A stretch of DNA of 64,000 nucleotides from JAUIAI01 sp041396585 (GCA_041396585.1 JAWKYG010000019.1:1-64000); one strand, 5' to 3'. Positions 40,901 to 51,652 are shown, numbered from the stretch's first letter. Numbers and translations: made by a program. Notes: generated by a model not told the origin, from the letters alone.

Positions 40901-43900
40901 CGACGAGGCCGCCCGCGATCCGGGGGTATTGCTTGCGCTGATGGTGGCGCAGCGCGTGAGCCGCGCGCAGCTCGTTCCTGGGTTGCTGGGTGCCTTGCTG
41001 GAACACTGGCCACAGCTTTCCCAGACACCACGGCTGCGCACACTGTTCGTGGGTGGAGACGTCCTCTCGCGAGCGGATGTTGAACGCTGGCAGGCATTGA
41101 CCGATGTCCCCTTGGTCAACCTCTATGGACCAACCGAGTGCACGATCGACGCAACCTGGCATGAATGCACGTTGCCGCTCGCGGCTGGCACCGTACCGAT
41201 CGGGCGTCCTGTCGCCAATGCCCGTGTGTATGTTTTGGACGCACAACTGCGTCCGGTGCCGTTCGGGATCGACGGCGAGATCTGCATCGCCGGTGATCTC
41301 GTCGCCCGAGGCTATCTGGGAGGGGCCGATAAGGAGGCAGAGCGATTCATCGATGATCCGTTCTCTTTGCAGCCCGGAGCCCGTATGTACCGAAGCGGCG
41401 ACCGTGGCCGGTGGCGCGCGGACGGCACCCTGGAGTGTCTGGGCCGAATCGACCGCCAGCTGAAGCTGCGCGGATTTCGCATCGAGCCCGGAGAGATCGA
41501 GAGCGCGTGTATTTCGGCAGGCGCGCGTCACGCGGCAGTTCTTGCGGTGACCCAGGAGAACGGCAGCATCCGTCTGGCCTGCTTTGTCGAGCCGACGACG
41601 GTCGATCTGCTTGCGCTGCAGAAGCGGCTCGCCGAGCGTGTTCCCGATTACATGATGCCGACGCAATGGGCCGCGATCGAGCAATTGCCCCGGCTGGCCA
41701 ACGGCAAGATCGATCGCAACGCCTTGCGAGCGCTGCAGAGTTCGCCGCAGGTGCGCAGCTCCGAACCCCCGCAAACCGTGACCGAGGTGCTGGTTGCCAG
41801 CGCCTGGTGCGACGTTCTCGGTGTCGCAAGCATCGGTCGAAACGATGATTTCTTCGGATTGGGGGGCGATTCCCTGAGCGCCGCGCGCGCCGCGGCGCGC
41901 ATTCGCGCGCGCGCCGCCGTCCATGTACCTCTGCGCCTTTTCTACGAACAATCGACGCTGGCGGCGTTGGCAACTGCCATCGACGCACAGGCTGCCGCGA
42001 CCGTGCCCGGCCCGGAGTCAGCGGATGCAAGTGGCCCTGCTGCAATTGTCGGGGTCACCGGGTCGGCCCCTTCAGCCCCACCCCGCGCCGGGTCGATACC
42101 GGCCGGCGGGGTTACTGCACCTGAGCGAGCGAGACACCGGACCGTCAAAGCGACCTCCTCGCAGCTGGCACTCTGGTACGTCGAGTCCCTGACGCAGGCG
42201 CGCTCGTCTTTTCACATCGTTCAGGCCTGGCGGCTCGACGGCGCTCTGAACATCGACGCTCTCGGGCAGGCGCTGGCGCGCCTCGCCGCACGACACGAAG
42301 CCTTGCGGACGGACTTCGTGATGCGCGATGAGACGCTGATGATGCGTGTGCACGAAGCCGTCGAGGCATCCCTGACGCGGATCGAGCCGGATGACATCCA
42401 CTCGTTCGGACTGACGCCGTTCGAACTCGGTTGCGCACCGCTGTGGCGGGCGGCGATTGCGCGTGACCCGGATGGCTCGCATGTCTTCGTTCTCGCAATG
42501 CATCACATCGTCACCGACGGCTGGTCGATGAGCATTCTGCGCAGCGAGCTCTCTGCGGCATATGCATCGCTGCGGGACGGGCGAATGCCGGAGTTCGAGG
42601 CGTCACCGCCGAGCTATCTGGAGCACGTGAGCGGCCTGAACGAGTGCGCTACGAACGCGGCAGACGATGCGTCCATCGCCTACTGGCGCGAACGCCTCGC
42701 CGACCTTGCGCCGCTGGCGATGCCGACTGACCGGCCTCGTCCGGTGCAGCGTAGCTACGCCGGAGATATCGTCGAACTCTCGGTTCGCGGGGAATTGCTT
42801 GACGCGCTTGAGGTGCTTGCTCGCCGGCACCGGGCGTCGCTCTATATGGTGCTTCTCGCGGCCTGGCAGCTGGTGCTTGCGCGCCATAGTGGCAGTACGG
42901 ACATCGCGGTGGGTTCGCCGGTCGCCGGCCGTGGCGCAGAGGCACTCGATGCGGTCGTCGGCTATTTCGCGAACATGCTCGTGATGCGCGCGGACGTCTC
43001 CGGGAACCCGAGCTACGCGGAACTCCTGTCGCGCGTGCGTGACAGCGCGCTCGATGCTTTCGAACACCAGGATGCCGCCTTCGACCGGCTGGTTGCAGAG
43101 CTGCGCCCGGCGCGCGAGCCAGGTGCCAATCCGCTGTTCCAGGTCTCGTTCGCGCTTCAGAACATGCCCGAGGCACCGCTCGCTCTGGCGGGAGTGCACT
43201 GCACACCGCTAGCCCGGGTCGCGCAGCAGTCCAAGTTCGACCTGACCTTGTCTCTGACCAAGAAGAGCGGGCAATTGGACGGGGCCCTGGAATTTGCGTG
43301 CGAACTGTTCGACCGGCCGCGAATCGAACGCCTGGCCGGGCACTTCTTGCGGGTTCTCGAGCAGGTGGCTGTCGCTGACGATACCGGCATCGAGGATCTC
43401 GAGCTCATCGGCCGAAGTGAGCGCGAGCGAATTGTGTGCTGGGGGCAGGCCGAGGGCACACCGCCACCGGCGGAGCTGACGCTTGCTCATCTGTTCGATC
43501 AGCAGGTCGCGCGTACACCAGATGCAATTGCGCTCGTCGACGGTGATCATGAACTCAGCTACGCGATGCTCGCTGAGCGTGCAAACCGGCTCGCCAACTG
43601 GCTTCGTGATCGCGGTGCGCAGCCCGGGGAGACCGTCGCGATCGCGTTGGCGCGTGGCGAGTCGATGCTGATCGCGCAACTTGCGGTCGCAAAGAGCGGT
43701 GCCGCCTATCTGCCGCTCGATCCCCAGTTCCCCGTTGCGCGGCTGCGCGCGATGCTCATCGACGCAGCGCCACTCGCATTGATTGCCGATACAGCGTTCG
43801 AAGAGGCGCTGTTCGCAGACGCGCCGTCAGGAAGATCAGCCGCCAGCAGAGGCGAATTGAACCTGGCGGTGAGATTCATGGTTGATCGGGAGGCCGCGCA

Positions 43901-46244
43901 AATCGAGGCTCTCGACCCCGATCCACCGGCGCCGATGGGTTCTGGTGCAGACCCTGCACACCTGATGTACACGTCCGGCTCGACCGGCGGGCCGAAGGGC
44001 GTGCTCGTATCTCAGACTGCCGTGATCCTGAGGGTGCGTGATACCGACTACCTCTCGATCGGGCCGTCAGACCGCGTCGCGCAACTCGCCAATGTTGCAT
44101 GGGACGTCGCCACGATGGAGATCTGGGGGGCGTGGCTGAACGGCGCCCGACTGGTCGTGCTGCCGCGAGACACTGCGCTCTCGACTTCCGCGCTGCGCGA
44201 TTTCATTCGTGCCGAGTCGCTGACGATGCTTTTTCTGACGACGTCGCTGTTCAACGCGCATGCGAGCGCCGATCCGACGATGTTCGCACCGCTGTCGAGC
44301 CTGCTGTTCGGTGGCGAGGCCGCGGATCCCGCCGTGCTCAAGCGCATGGTCGACTCGGGCGCGGTGCCGCCGCGGCTTGTGAATTGCTACGGCCCGACCG
44401 AAACGACGATTTTCGCGTCTGCATGGTTCGTGCCTCGTGACCCCAGGCAGCTGGCGGCGGCGACCAGACTGGGTGTGCCGATCGGACGGCCAGTCACCAA
44501 CACACGCTTCGAGGTCTTGGACGCACACGGACGACACCAGCCGATCGGCGTCGTCGGCGAGCTGGTGATCGCAGGGCCGGGCGTCGGGTTCGGTTATCTG
44601 AACCGGCCGGAACTCACCGCCGAAAGCTTCATTGCGGATCCGAATGGCCCCCATGGAGCCACCCGCTACCGAACCGGCGACCTGGTGCGTTGGCGTGAGG
44701 ACGGCTCCTTGCTGTTCGTGGGGCGGCGCGATGCACAGGTGAAGATCCGCGGCTTTCGCATCGAGATCGGCGAGATTGTCGCGGCGTTGCGTGCCGCGGG
44801 CGGGCTGCGCGATGCGGTGGCGATCGTCATCGAGCGGGAGCAGTACGGCCGGCAGGTGGTCGCCTTCGTCTGTCCCGAGGTTGGTTCGGATGTCAGTCCT
44901 CGCGCAATTCGCGAGGACCTGCGCGAGTTCCTGCCGGACTACATGATTCCCTCGGAGATCCTGCTTGTCGACGCGCTGCCGATCACGGCCAACGGCAAGC
45001 TTGACCGCGCTGCGCTCGTCGCCTTGCTCGAAAGTTCGACAGCGGACCGGACCGGCGCGGGCGATGATCCCGGTCATCATCCGCAAGACGAGCAGGAGTC
45101 GCCACTGGACGAGACGGGCATGCGGGTGCTCGACATCTGGAGGCGCGTGCTCGATCTACCGACTCTCAGTGCAGATGCTCACTTCTTTGATGCAGGCGGT
45201 CATTCGCTGCTGGCACTGAAGATGCTCGCGGAGGTCGAGAAAGAGTTTGACGCGGTGTTACGCGTCGCGGCCTTATTCGAGGCGCCCACCGCGCGGCGAT
45301 TTGCGGAGAGAATCGGCGCGGGACGGACGGCGGGCTCGACAAGCTGCGCGATCCGGATCCAGGCCGGCGGTCGTGCGACTCCGCTCTACATCGTTTCAGG
45401 CTACGGCAGCGAGCTTGTTGCATTTCGGGCGCTTGCTCAGCAGCTCGGACCAGATCAGCCGCTGGTGGTGCTCGACCCCAGCGCGCTCGATCAGCGCGAG
45501 CTCGCCGATCTGCCGATGGAGGAGGTTGCCTCTCGTATGGTCGCGGACCTCCGGCGCGTTCAGCCATGCGGGCCGTACCAGCTATGCGGCTTCTCGCTGG
45601 GCGGGCGCTTCGTGTTCGAGATCGCCCGACAGCTCGAGCGCGAGGGTGAGTCGGTGCATCTGTTGGCGATGCTCGACGCGCCGGCCCCGGGTTATCCGCG
45701 TGCACGACCGATCCCTCAGCGGGTGGTTCTGCATATCCGCAACCTGCTGCGTCAAAGCTTTGCCGAGAACGTGACGTATGTGCGCCGGCGAATCGACTGG
45801 TTCCTGCATGGCCGCAGCCTGTTCGTCGGGGCTGGTGCTCTGGCCGAGAGCAGCGCGGCACGGGCGATCGCCCAATCGGCCGAGGCCTTGTTCGCAAAGT
45901 GGCGCGGGTATGTCCCGGCGGATAGCCTCAAAGGGTCAATGCTGATCGTTCGGGCGACCATACGTGATCATCGTCCGGGCATCATCGACGATGACCGGCT
46001 GCTCGGCTGGGGCCGCTTCGTCGCCGGTGCGATCGAGGTTCGCGATTTCAATGGTGCGCATCGCGACCTTCGCGACCCGGCGTTTGCGCCCATGGTGGCA
46101 TCGGTCCTGTCTGACTACCTGGGCCCGCCCAGGGACACGGGTGTGGCCTCATACGACGAAACCCAGGGCGATCCTGGGCCGGGTTCCGTAGGCAAGTCGT
46201 TGCCCGTCTCGAAGAGCCGGCGTCGCGCGATCGTGCATGGCTGA
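37931..46244 (+). CDS. nonribosomal peptide synthetase (half AMP domain-C-A-T-C-A-T-TE), one frameshift
   Basis: About 2,770 codons in two frames joined at a run of five G at 39431-39435. Removing one G gives the expected ERLDGAGQASLEYWRQRL. Order: residues 1-270 resemble the N-terminal half of an AMP-binding domain; C1 with HHAISDG (39275); A1 with YTSGSTGTPKG, NLYGPTECT, YRSGDRGRW and NGKIDRN (40240-41740); T1 with GGDSL (Ser at 41871). Then C2 with HHIVTDG (42501), A2 with YTSGSTGGPKG and NCYGPTETT (43480-45010), T2 with GGHSL (Ser at 45204), and a thioesterase with GFSLGG (Ser at 45594). It should build a two-residue peptide on a starter and release it. Start ATG 37931 or TTG 37922. Confidence 0.9.
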
Positions 46245-46986
46245 GACTCCCCCAGAGCGGGCCGGGTAGCCCCATGCGATTGATGTCTACGCGATCCGCG
46301 TCGCAGCCAATGCCAGTCGCGCCGCGGCCGACGAGCACTTGTTGGATGCGGCCGAGCGCGAGCAGGCTGCGCGCTTTCTGCGCCTGGCCGATCGTGATCG
46401 ATTTCGAGTTGGCCGCGTCGCGCTGCGGCGATGTCTGGCCCGGCGTCTCGGCGCGGATCCGGCGACGCTGCGTTTCCAAAGCGAGCGTTTCGGCAAACCA
46501 GCGCTGGCGAGCGCCGGCGCCCCATCCTTCAACTTGTCGCATTCCGGCGATTGGGTTTTGATCGCGATCGCCGATACGGGAGAGATAGGCATCGATGTCG
46601 AGCGCGTGGCAGATTCACCGCCAGATCTCGAAGACTATCGCCGGGCCTTTTCGTCGGCCGAGCTCGAGCGGCTCGCGAATACGCCACCAGCGCGTCGTGC
46701 CACTTGCCTCGCCAGGCTCTGGACCCGCAAGGAAGCCTATCTGAAGGCGGTGGGTGCGGGGATGTCTCGCGCACCGGAGCGGATTCGCGTCGACGCGAGC
46801 GCGCCGGGCATGTTGACGATCATCGACGTTAATGATTCTCCGCCGCCCGGGCCATGGCAACTGCGTGACCTGTCAGTGGACGAGCGACATTGCGGATGCC
46901 TGGCGTGGCGCGGCGCCGCCGGCACGTTAGCGATCTGGACCGAGACCTTGCTTTCGTCGTTCGGCGAGGATAGCGTTCTCGTCTGA
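46237..46986 (+). CDS. 4'-phosphopantetheinyl transferase (Sfp type), with in-frame TAG near the start
   Basis: The Sfp-type enzyme that arms carrier domains. PSFNLSHSGDW, EIGIDVERV (Mg-binding Asp/Glu) and FSSAELERL with WTRKEAYLKAVGAG are all in place. The ATG at 46237 overlaps the NRPS stop codon and is in frame, but a TAG at 46267-46269 interrupts after ten codons. The frame then continues HAIDVYAIRVAANASR, which looks like the genuine N-terminus. Translation could restart at TTG 46339 (215 residues), leaving out about 23 residues of it. Its place behind the NRPS indicates that it serves this cluster. Confidence 0.8.
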
Positions 46987-47228
46987 CCTCGGTGGCGCCC
47001 GGGAAGGCCGACTTCAACGGTCTTGCCGTTGCCATACTTGCTATCGTGCGCCTGCACGAGCATCGTGAGCGCGTCGGCGGGTATGGCGACACCGCAGGGG
47101 TCACCGGTGAAGGGCTGCTCGCTGGCGTGGTCGTGCCACAGCCTGCGCTCCCCGGAGACGTCCCCAGTGGCCGGGCTCACGCGAAATGCGTCAGGGTATC
47201 GGGCAGGTGCAGTCAGATCGATATCGGG

Positions 47229-47625
47229 TCAGGCCGTCCGCGACACCTTGCGCCAATGCAGCACGCGTTGTTCGGCCTGGGACGAGTACGCGCAGCGGCG
47301 GCCGAAGTACCAGGAGATCGCCTTCGACGGCCACGTCGCGAACCTGATCCGTGCCGAACCAGGCCGGGTTCGAAGAGGCATCCACCGACGTAGTGAGTTG
47401 CCTGCCGTCGAACGAAAAGGTGCCGCAATACGAGTTGTATTCGCGCGGCTGATCGCCGGGAATCCGTGCACGGCTGTCGCACAATACACAGACCATGCGC
47501 CCGTCGTCACGGAAGGAGATCACGCCCATGGCTGCGTCGCCACCATAGGGTGGCGGCATGGGCGAGCCGTCCGCCGCAGTGGATGTGGTGCGGACCAACT
47601 CCCAGGTGCCAATCAGATCAAGCAT
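47229..47625 (-). pseudogene. lipocalin-like domain protein with probable C-terminal frameshift
   Basis: It starts MLDLIGTWELVRTTSTAADG and continues GVISFRDDGRMVCVL, YCGTFSFDGRQLTTSV and DLLVLRPPLRV, a lipocalin-like beta-barrel pattern. The expected end (RVLHWRKVSRTA, stopping at 47229) lies in another frame, so one base is probably gained or lost near 47275-47290. In the present frame the protein reads an unrelated tail to 47191. The barrel itself is nearly complete. It converges on the phosphopantetheinyl transferase gene. Confidence 0.55.
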
Positions 47626-47731
47626 GGATTGCCTCGTTCCTTGCAGGGGTGGGACCGGGAGATTCGTACTTTGCCCGGCGGCCCGCCCGAAGCACGCATG
47701 ATGCCGCAAGCGTTCATCGAGCGCCAATCGT

Positions 47732-49246
47732 TCAAGTCTGCCGCGGCTTTCGCCAGAGCAGTACCAGGGGAATCACGGCAAAACAGGTGACGGCGTAAAG
47801 CAGGAAGGCATTGTTGAATGCGATCAGGCGTGCCTGTCTGAGCACCTCGCCGCTCATCGCGACAAGCTGAGGTGCAGTCTCTATGCCCCAGCGACCCGTG
47901 AACTGGCCGTAATGCAGTCGCTCATCGAACGGCGACAACAGCTGCCCCAGCTCGGCATAGTTCACCTGCGTGGACTTCACGATCACGATGAATGACACCG
48001 CGATGTAGATGCTCTGCCCCATGTTTCTGAGCAGATGAAAGATGGCCGCGCCGTCGGGCAACAGGCGTGGCGCCAGTGTTGCGAAGGCCGCGGTGGTGAC
48101 GGGCACCCACAGGATGCCGCTGCCGATCCCTTGCACGATCCCGGCCCAGGCGATCCAGTCGGCCTGCATGGCGGGATGCACAGTGGCCAACGCCAGGCCA
48201 CTGGCGCCAATCATGGCAAAGCCGATTGCCATGCTGATGCGCGGATCGATGTGGCCCATGCGCCCGGCGATATAGAAGCCGCCGATCATGCCAATGCCGC
48301 GCATGGCCAGCAGCCAGCCGACCAGGTCGTCCGGATAACCCATCAGGGGCTGCAACATGGCGGGCAGCAGCGTGATCGGCGTGAAGTTCAGCATGCCGTA
48401 AAAGCCGACCAGGAGCAGCCCGATGACGAAGTTGCGATCATGCAGCAACTCGCGATTCAGGAACGGGCGATCGTAGGTGATGGTGTGCACCACGAAGATA
48501 TAGCTGGCCAGCACAATCGCCGCCCCGTAGACCAGGATCTCGGGTGATTCGAACCAGCCGAGATTCTCTCCGCGATCGAGCAGCAGTTGCAGGCAGGCGA
48601 TGGCCACGGACAGTGACAAAAAGCCGGTCCAGTCCAGTCGGTGACTCGGAGTGCGTTCACCCGGGCGAATGAACACCATCGTGAGCAGCAGCGCCACACC
48701 GCTCACGGGCACGAGCAACAGAAAGATCGCCCGCCAGTTGTAGTGCTCGGCCACATAGCCGCCGATCACAGGTGCCATGCCCATCCCGGCCACCACGGCC
48801 ATGCCAAAGAAGCCCTGGGCCATGGCACGCCGTTCATCGGTAAAGGTGGACAGCACCACGGCCTGTGAGACCGGCACGATCGGCGCACCGAACATGCCCT
48901 GCAGCACCCGGTACAGCAGCATCGGCGCCAGCGATTGCGCGGTCGCGCATAGAAACGAGGCCACCGCGAAACCGGCCACGCTGGCCAGCAGCAGATTGCG
49001 CTGACCCAGCTTGGCCGTCAGCCAGCCCGTCATGGGCGTCACGATGGCCGTGCCGACCACATTCAGCGTGACCACCCAGGCGATCTGATCCGGGCTGGCA
49101 GACAGCGACCCGCGCAACTGCGGCAGCGCCACATTGACCACGGTGGCGGTCATGGCGTAGAGCATGGTGCACACGGACACGGTCAGCAGGACCAGGTACG
49201 GGCTCGGTGCGGGGACGACTTGCGGGCTGGGGACGCTCTGGCTCAC
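47732..49246 (-). CDS. DHA2-family (EmrB/QacA-like) multidrug or metabolite exporter
   Basis: A membrane protein of about 504 residues with 14 predicted spans, typical of DHA2 transporters. Motif A-like GWLTAKLGQRNLLLA and the motif C region GMGMAPVIGGYVAEHYNWRA are visible, after NVALPQLRGSLSASPDQIAW. The start is uncertain. GTG at 49246 gives a sensible N-terminus (MSQSVPSPQ), while TTG at 49315 would lie inside the operator. It is divergent from marR and the EmrA-like gene, which should form one pump with it. It may export the product of the neighbouring NRPS cluster. Confidence 0.85.
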   Translation of the reverse strand: MSQSVPSPQVVPAPSPYLVLLTVSVCTMLYAMTATVVNVALPQLRGSLSASPDQIAWVVTLNVVGTAIVTPMTGWLTAKLGQRNLLLASVAGFAVASFLCATAQSLAPMLLYRVLQGMFGAPIVPVSQAVVLSTFTDERRAMAQGFFGMAVVAGMGMAPVIGGYVAEHYNWRAIFLLLVPVSGVALLLTMVFIRPGERTPSHRLDWTGFLSLSVAIACLQLLLDRGENLGWFESPEILVYGAAIVLASYIFVVHTITYDRPFLNRELLHDRNFVIGLLLVGFYGMLNFTPITLLPAMLQPLMGYPDDLVGWLLAMRGIGMIGGFYIAGRMGHIDPRISMAIGFAMIGASGLALATVHPAMQADWIAWAGIVQGIGSGILWVPVTTAAFATLAPRLLPDGAAIFHLLRNMGQSIYIAVSFIVIVKSTQVNYAELGQLLSPFDERLHYGQFTGRWGIETAPQLVAMSGEVLRQARLIAFNNAFLLYAVTCFAVIPLVLLWRKPRQT

Positions 49247-49304
49247 GGAAAGGGCTTGGGCTCCGAGGACATGACCGACGATCGCATAGACGGCAGATAA
49301 TGAG

Positions 49305-49347
49305 TGCCTAGGCAATTGTAATCTTGCTAATGGTTGCCTAGCTAACT
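49305..49347. promoter_or_regulatory. paired MarR-type operator sites
   Basis: Two copies of a TTGCCTAG motif occur in the divergent promoter: TGCCTAGGCA, a perfect palindrome read as TTGCCTAGGCA on the minus strand, at 49305-49314, and TTGCCTAGCTAA at 49334-49345. They overlap the region where both promoters must lie and end 12 bases before the marR start. Binding of MarR here would repress pump and regulator together. Confidence 0.55.
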
Positions 49348-49358
49348 AAAATGAGTGC

Positions 49359-49844
49359 ATGGAGGAAGAACCCCCCGACCGAAACTTCGGCCTGATCCTG
49401 CACGACGTGGCGCGCTTGCTGCGCACCAACTTCGATCGCCGCGTGCGCGACCTCGGGCTGACCCGCTCGCAGTGGTGGGTGCTGACGCACCTCTATCACC
49501 AGGACGGGCTCACCCAGACCGAGCTGTCCGAGCTGATGGAGATCGAGCGGCCGAGTCTCGGGCGTCTGCTCGATCGGCTCGAGGCCAAGAACTGGATCCG
49601 GCGTGACAACGATCCGAATGATCGTCGCGTCAACCGGGTCTATCTGACGCTCGACGTCAAACCCATGGTCCGGCAGATGCGCCAGCATGCATCGGCCGTA
49701 CGCCAGCAGGCGCTGGCCGGGCTTGGCGATGATCGGCGCGAACAGTTCATCGACACGCTGGTGCAGATCAAGCAGAACCTGCAGGAGACGGACGCCGTGA
49801 AGCCAGTCGATCAAATGCCAGCGGCCAGGCGGGTGCGGCGATGA
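49359..49844 (+). CDS. MarR-family repressor
   Basis: A 161-residue winged-helix regulator. The DNA-binding part is clear: LTRSQWWVLTHLYHQDGLTQ, ELSELMEIERPSLGRLLDRL, and the wing with NDPNDRRVNRVYLT. It is probably released from DNA by a ligand, often the substrate of the pump it controls. Its stop overlaps the EmrA-like start by ATGA, and it is divergent from the DHA2 exporter. Confidence 0.85.
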   Translation: MEEEPPDRNFGLILHDVARLLRTNFDRRVRDLGLTRSQWWVLTHLYHQDGLTQTELSELMEIERPSLGRLLDRLEAKNWIRRDNDPNDRRVNRVYLTLDVKPMVRQMRQHASAVRQQALAGLGDDRREQFIDTLVQIKQNLQETDAVKPVDQMPAARRVRR

Positions 49845-50974
49845 ACGCATTCACGCCGCGCCCAGGCAACACACGCGGCCTGCTCGGGCGCCCCGGCCGC
49901 ATGGCGGGCGCGGTGCTCGGCCGCCTGATGCTGCTCATGGCCGTGCCGCTGGTTGCCATCGCGGTCGGATTGTATTTTTACAGCACGGGCGGTCGCTATA
50001 TCAGCACCGAGAACGCCTATGTGCGGGCCGACATCATCGCGATCAGCGCCGACATCGATGGCCGGGTGACATCTGTCAGTGTCACCGACAATCAACGGGT
50101 CACGCGTGGCAGTGAATTGTTCCGGCTCGATGCCGAACCATTGCGCGCGCTGGTCGGTGAGGCACAGGCCCAGCTACAGCTCGCACGCGTGTCGATCGAC
50201 ACGATGCGCGCCGAATACTATGAGGCCATTGCCGCCATCAAGACCGCCAGGCAGCAGGTTGCCTATCTGCAGCGACGGCTGGATCGGCAGGCGAAGCTGA
50301 TCAAGCGCGGCGTCGTCACGGACGAAGCGCATGATCAGGCCGTTCATGAACTGAGGGTGGCGACCCAGCAGGTGGCCACGCTGGATCAACATGCACGCCG
50401 TACGCTGACCAATCTTGGCGGCGACATCAATATCGCCTACGAGGCGCACCCGGCCTATCAGGCGGCTCAGCATCGGCTCGAGCTCGCGCAGACGCGCGAA
50501 CGGCAAACCATCGTCGTCGCGCCATCGGACGGCATTGTCAGCAATATGCGCCTGCAAGCCGGCGAGTTCGTTCAGAAAGGGCAGGCGATCTTCAGCCTGG
50601 TGAACGACACGGACGTGTGGGTCGAGGCCAATCTCAAAGAAACCCAGCTCACCCATGTCGTCGCCGGTCAGCGCGCCACGTTGAGCGTTGACGCCTATCC
50701 GGGTGTCCAGTGGCAGGCGGTGGTGGCCAACATCGCCCCCAGCACCGGTGCCGAGTTCTCGGTATTGCCACCGCAAAATGCCACGGGCAACTGGGTCAAG
50801 GTGGTGCAACGTGTGCCCGTGCGTCTGCGTATCGAACCGCAGCAGCAGGCGCCCAAGTTGCGCGTTGGCATGACCGTGACCGCGACCATCGATACCCAAC
50901 GCGAGCGCGGCTGGCCGATAAGGTTCGGCGATGCGCCCGACCGACCGTTGGTCCGCTCGGCATCGGACTCCTGA
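49841..50974 (+). CDS. HlyD/EmrA-family membrane fusion protein
   Basis: A 377-residue periplasmic adaptor anchored by one N-terminal membrane helix (about residues 27-48). The barrel-sandwich strands start at TENAYVRADIIAISADIDGR. A coiled-coil hairpin follows (about 100-210), then IVVAPSDGIVSNMRLQAGEF and VEANLKETQLTHVVAGQ, the EmrA signature. It would connect the divergent DHA2 exporter to an outer-membrane channel; no TolC-like gene is in the window. Confidence 0.88.
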   Translation: MNAFTPRPGNTRGLLGRPGRMAGAVLGRLMLLMAVPLVAIAVGLYFYSTGGRYISTENAYVRADIIAISADIDGRVTSVSVTDNQRVTRGSELFRLDAEPLRALVGEAQAQLQLARVSIDTMRAEYYEAIAAIKTARQQVAYLQRRLDRQAKLIKRGVVTDEAHDQAVHELRVATQQVATLDQHARRTLTNLGGDINIAYEAHPAYQAAQHRLELAQTRERQTIVVAPSDGIVSNMRLQAGEFVQKGQAIFSLVNDTDVWVEANLKETQLTHVVAGQRATLSVDAYPGVQWQAVVANIAPSTGAEFSVLPPQNATGNWVKVVQRVPVRLRIEPQQQAPKLRVGMTVTATIDTQRERGWPIRFGDAPDRPLVRSASDS

Positions 50975-51100
50975 GGGTGCCCGGCGCCGCCCGGCGGCGC
51001 GCAGGATCGGGCGGGTTGTTGTCGCCCACCTGGATCCGGATCCGCGAGATGCCGGCAAAGGGCTCGAATCTCCCCGACCATCGCCACGCGACCGATCGTG

Positions 51101-51652
51101 TCATCGCAGCGCGGTGCGACGGCGCGCGATCCAGTGATCGATCGAGATCGCGCCCGGGCCCTGGCTCACCAGATAGAGCAGTATCGCCGCCCAGGTGCCG
51201 TGGGTTGCATAGGCGCCCGGGTAGACGAAGATCTGGATGACCATCGTCATGCCGAGCAGGCCCAGCGCCGACAGTCGTGTGCCCAGGCCGATGAGCAGCA
51301 GCAGTGGAAGCAGGTGCTCCGCGAACGCGGCCATCGGGGCGGCGATCGCCGGTGCGATGAAGGGGAGTTTGTATTCTTCTTCGAACAGCGCCAGCGCGGA
51401 GTCCGACAGACGCGGCCAGCCAAGCATGAACTCTCCGGTGACGATGTTCAGCGCAAAGTCGCTGACCTTGGTTTGCCCGGAGTTCCAGAACACGGCGGCA
51501 ATCGAGAAGCGGGCGAGTAGCGCAACCCCTGAATGAGGAATTCGCCCGAACCAGAGGATCGCCCAGCCGATCAGGCCTGCAATGCCGGAGGACGCAGGCA
51601 GTGCGGTGCTCGATGATGCTGTGCGCTGCGGTGCGGCGGAAGCAGTGCTCAT
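51101..51652 (-). CDS. DoxX-family membrane protein of the bufferin operon
   Basis: A 183-residue protein with four likely membrane helices and the DoxX pattern (LLARFSIAAVFWNSGQTKVSDF, AFAEHLLPLLLLIGLGTRLS). It is the last gene of a four-gene operon with bufA, bufB and bufC, starting 10 bases after bufC. DoxX-type HvfX proteins occur in this position in related operons and may help membrane redox or metal handling. The start at 51652 is the first ATG after the bufC stop. Confidence 0.8.
   Translation of the reverse strand: MSTASAAPQRTASSSTALPASSGIAGLIGWAILWFGRIPHSGVALLARFSIAAVFWNSGQTKVSDFALNIVTGEFMLGWPRLSDSALALFEEEYKLPFIAPAIAAPMAAFAEHLLPLLLLIGLGTRLSALGLLGMTMVIQIFVYPGAYATHGTWAAILLYLVSQGPGAISIDHWIARRRTALR

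Noticed and set aside
13211..46269. General recoding of UAG as an amino acid
   Set aside because: Several clearly complete genes (DUF1488, DUF2917, msrA) end with TAG, so a genome-wide reassignment is not supported. Two isolated in-frame TAGs are better explained by mutation or error.
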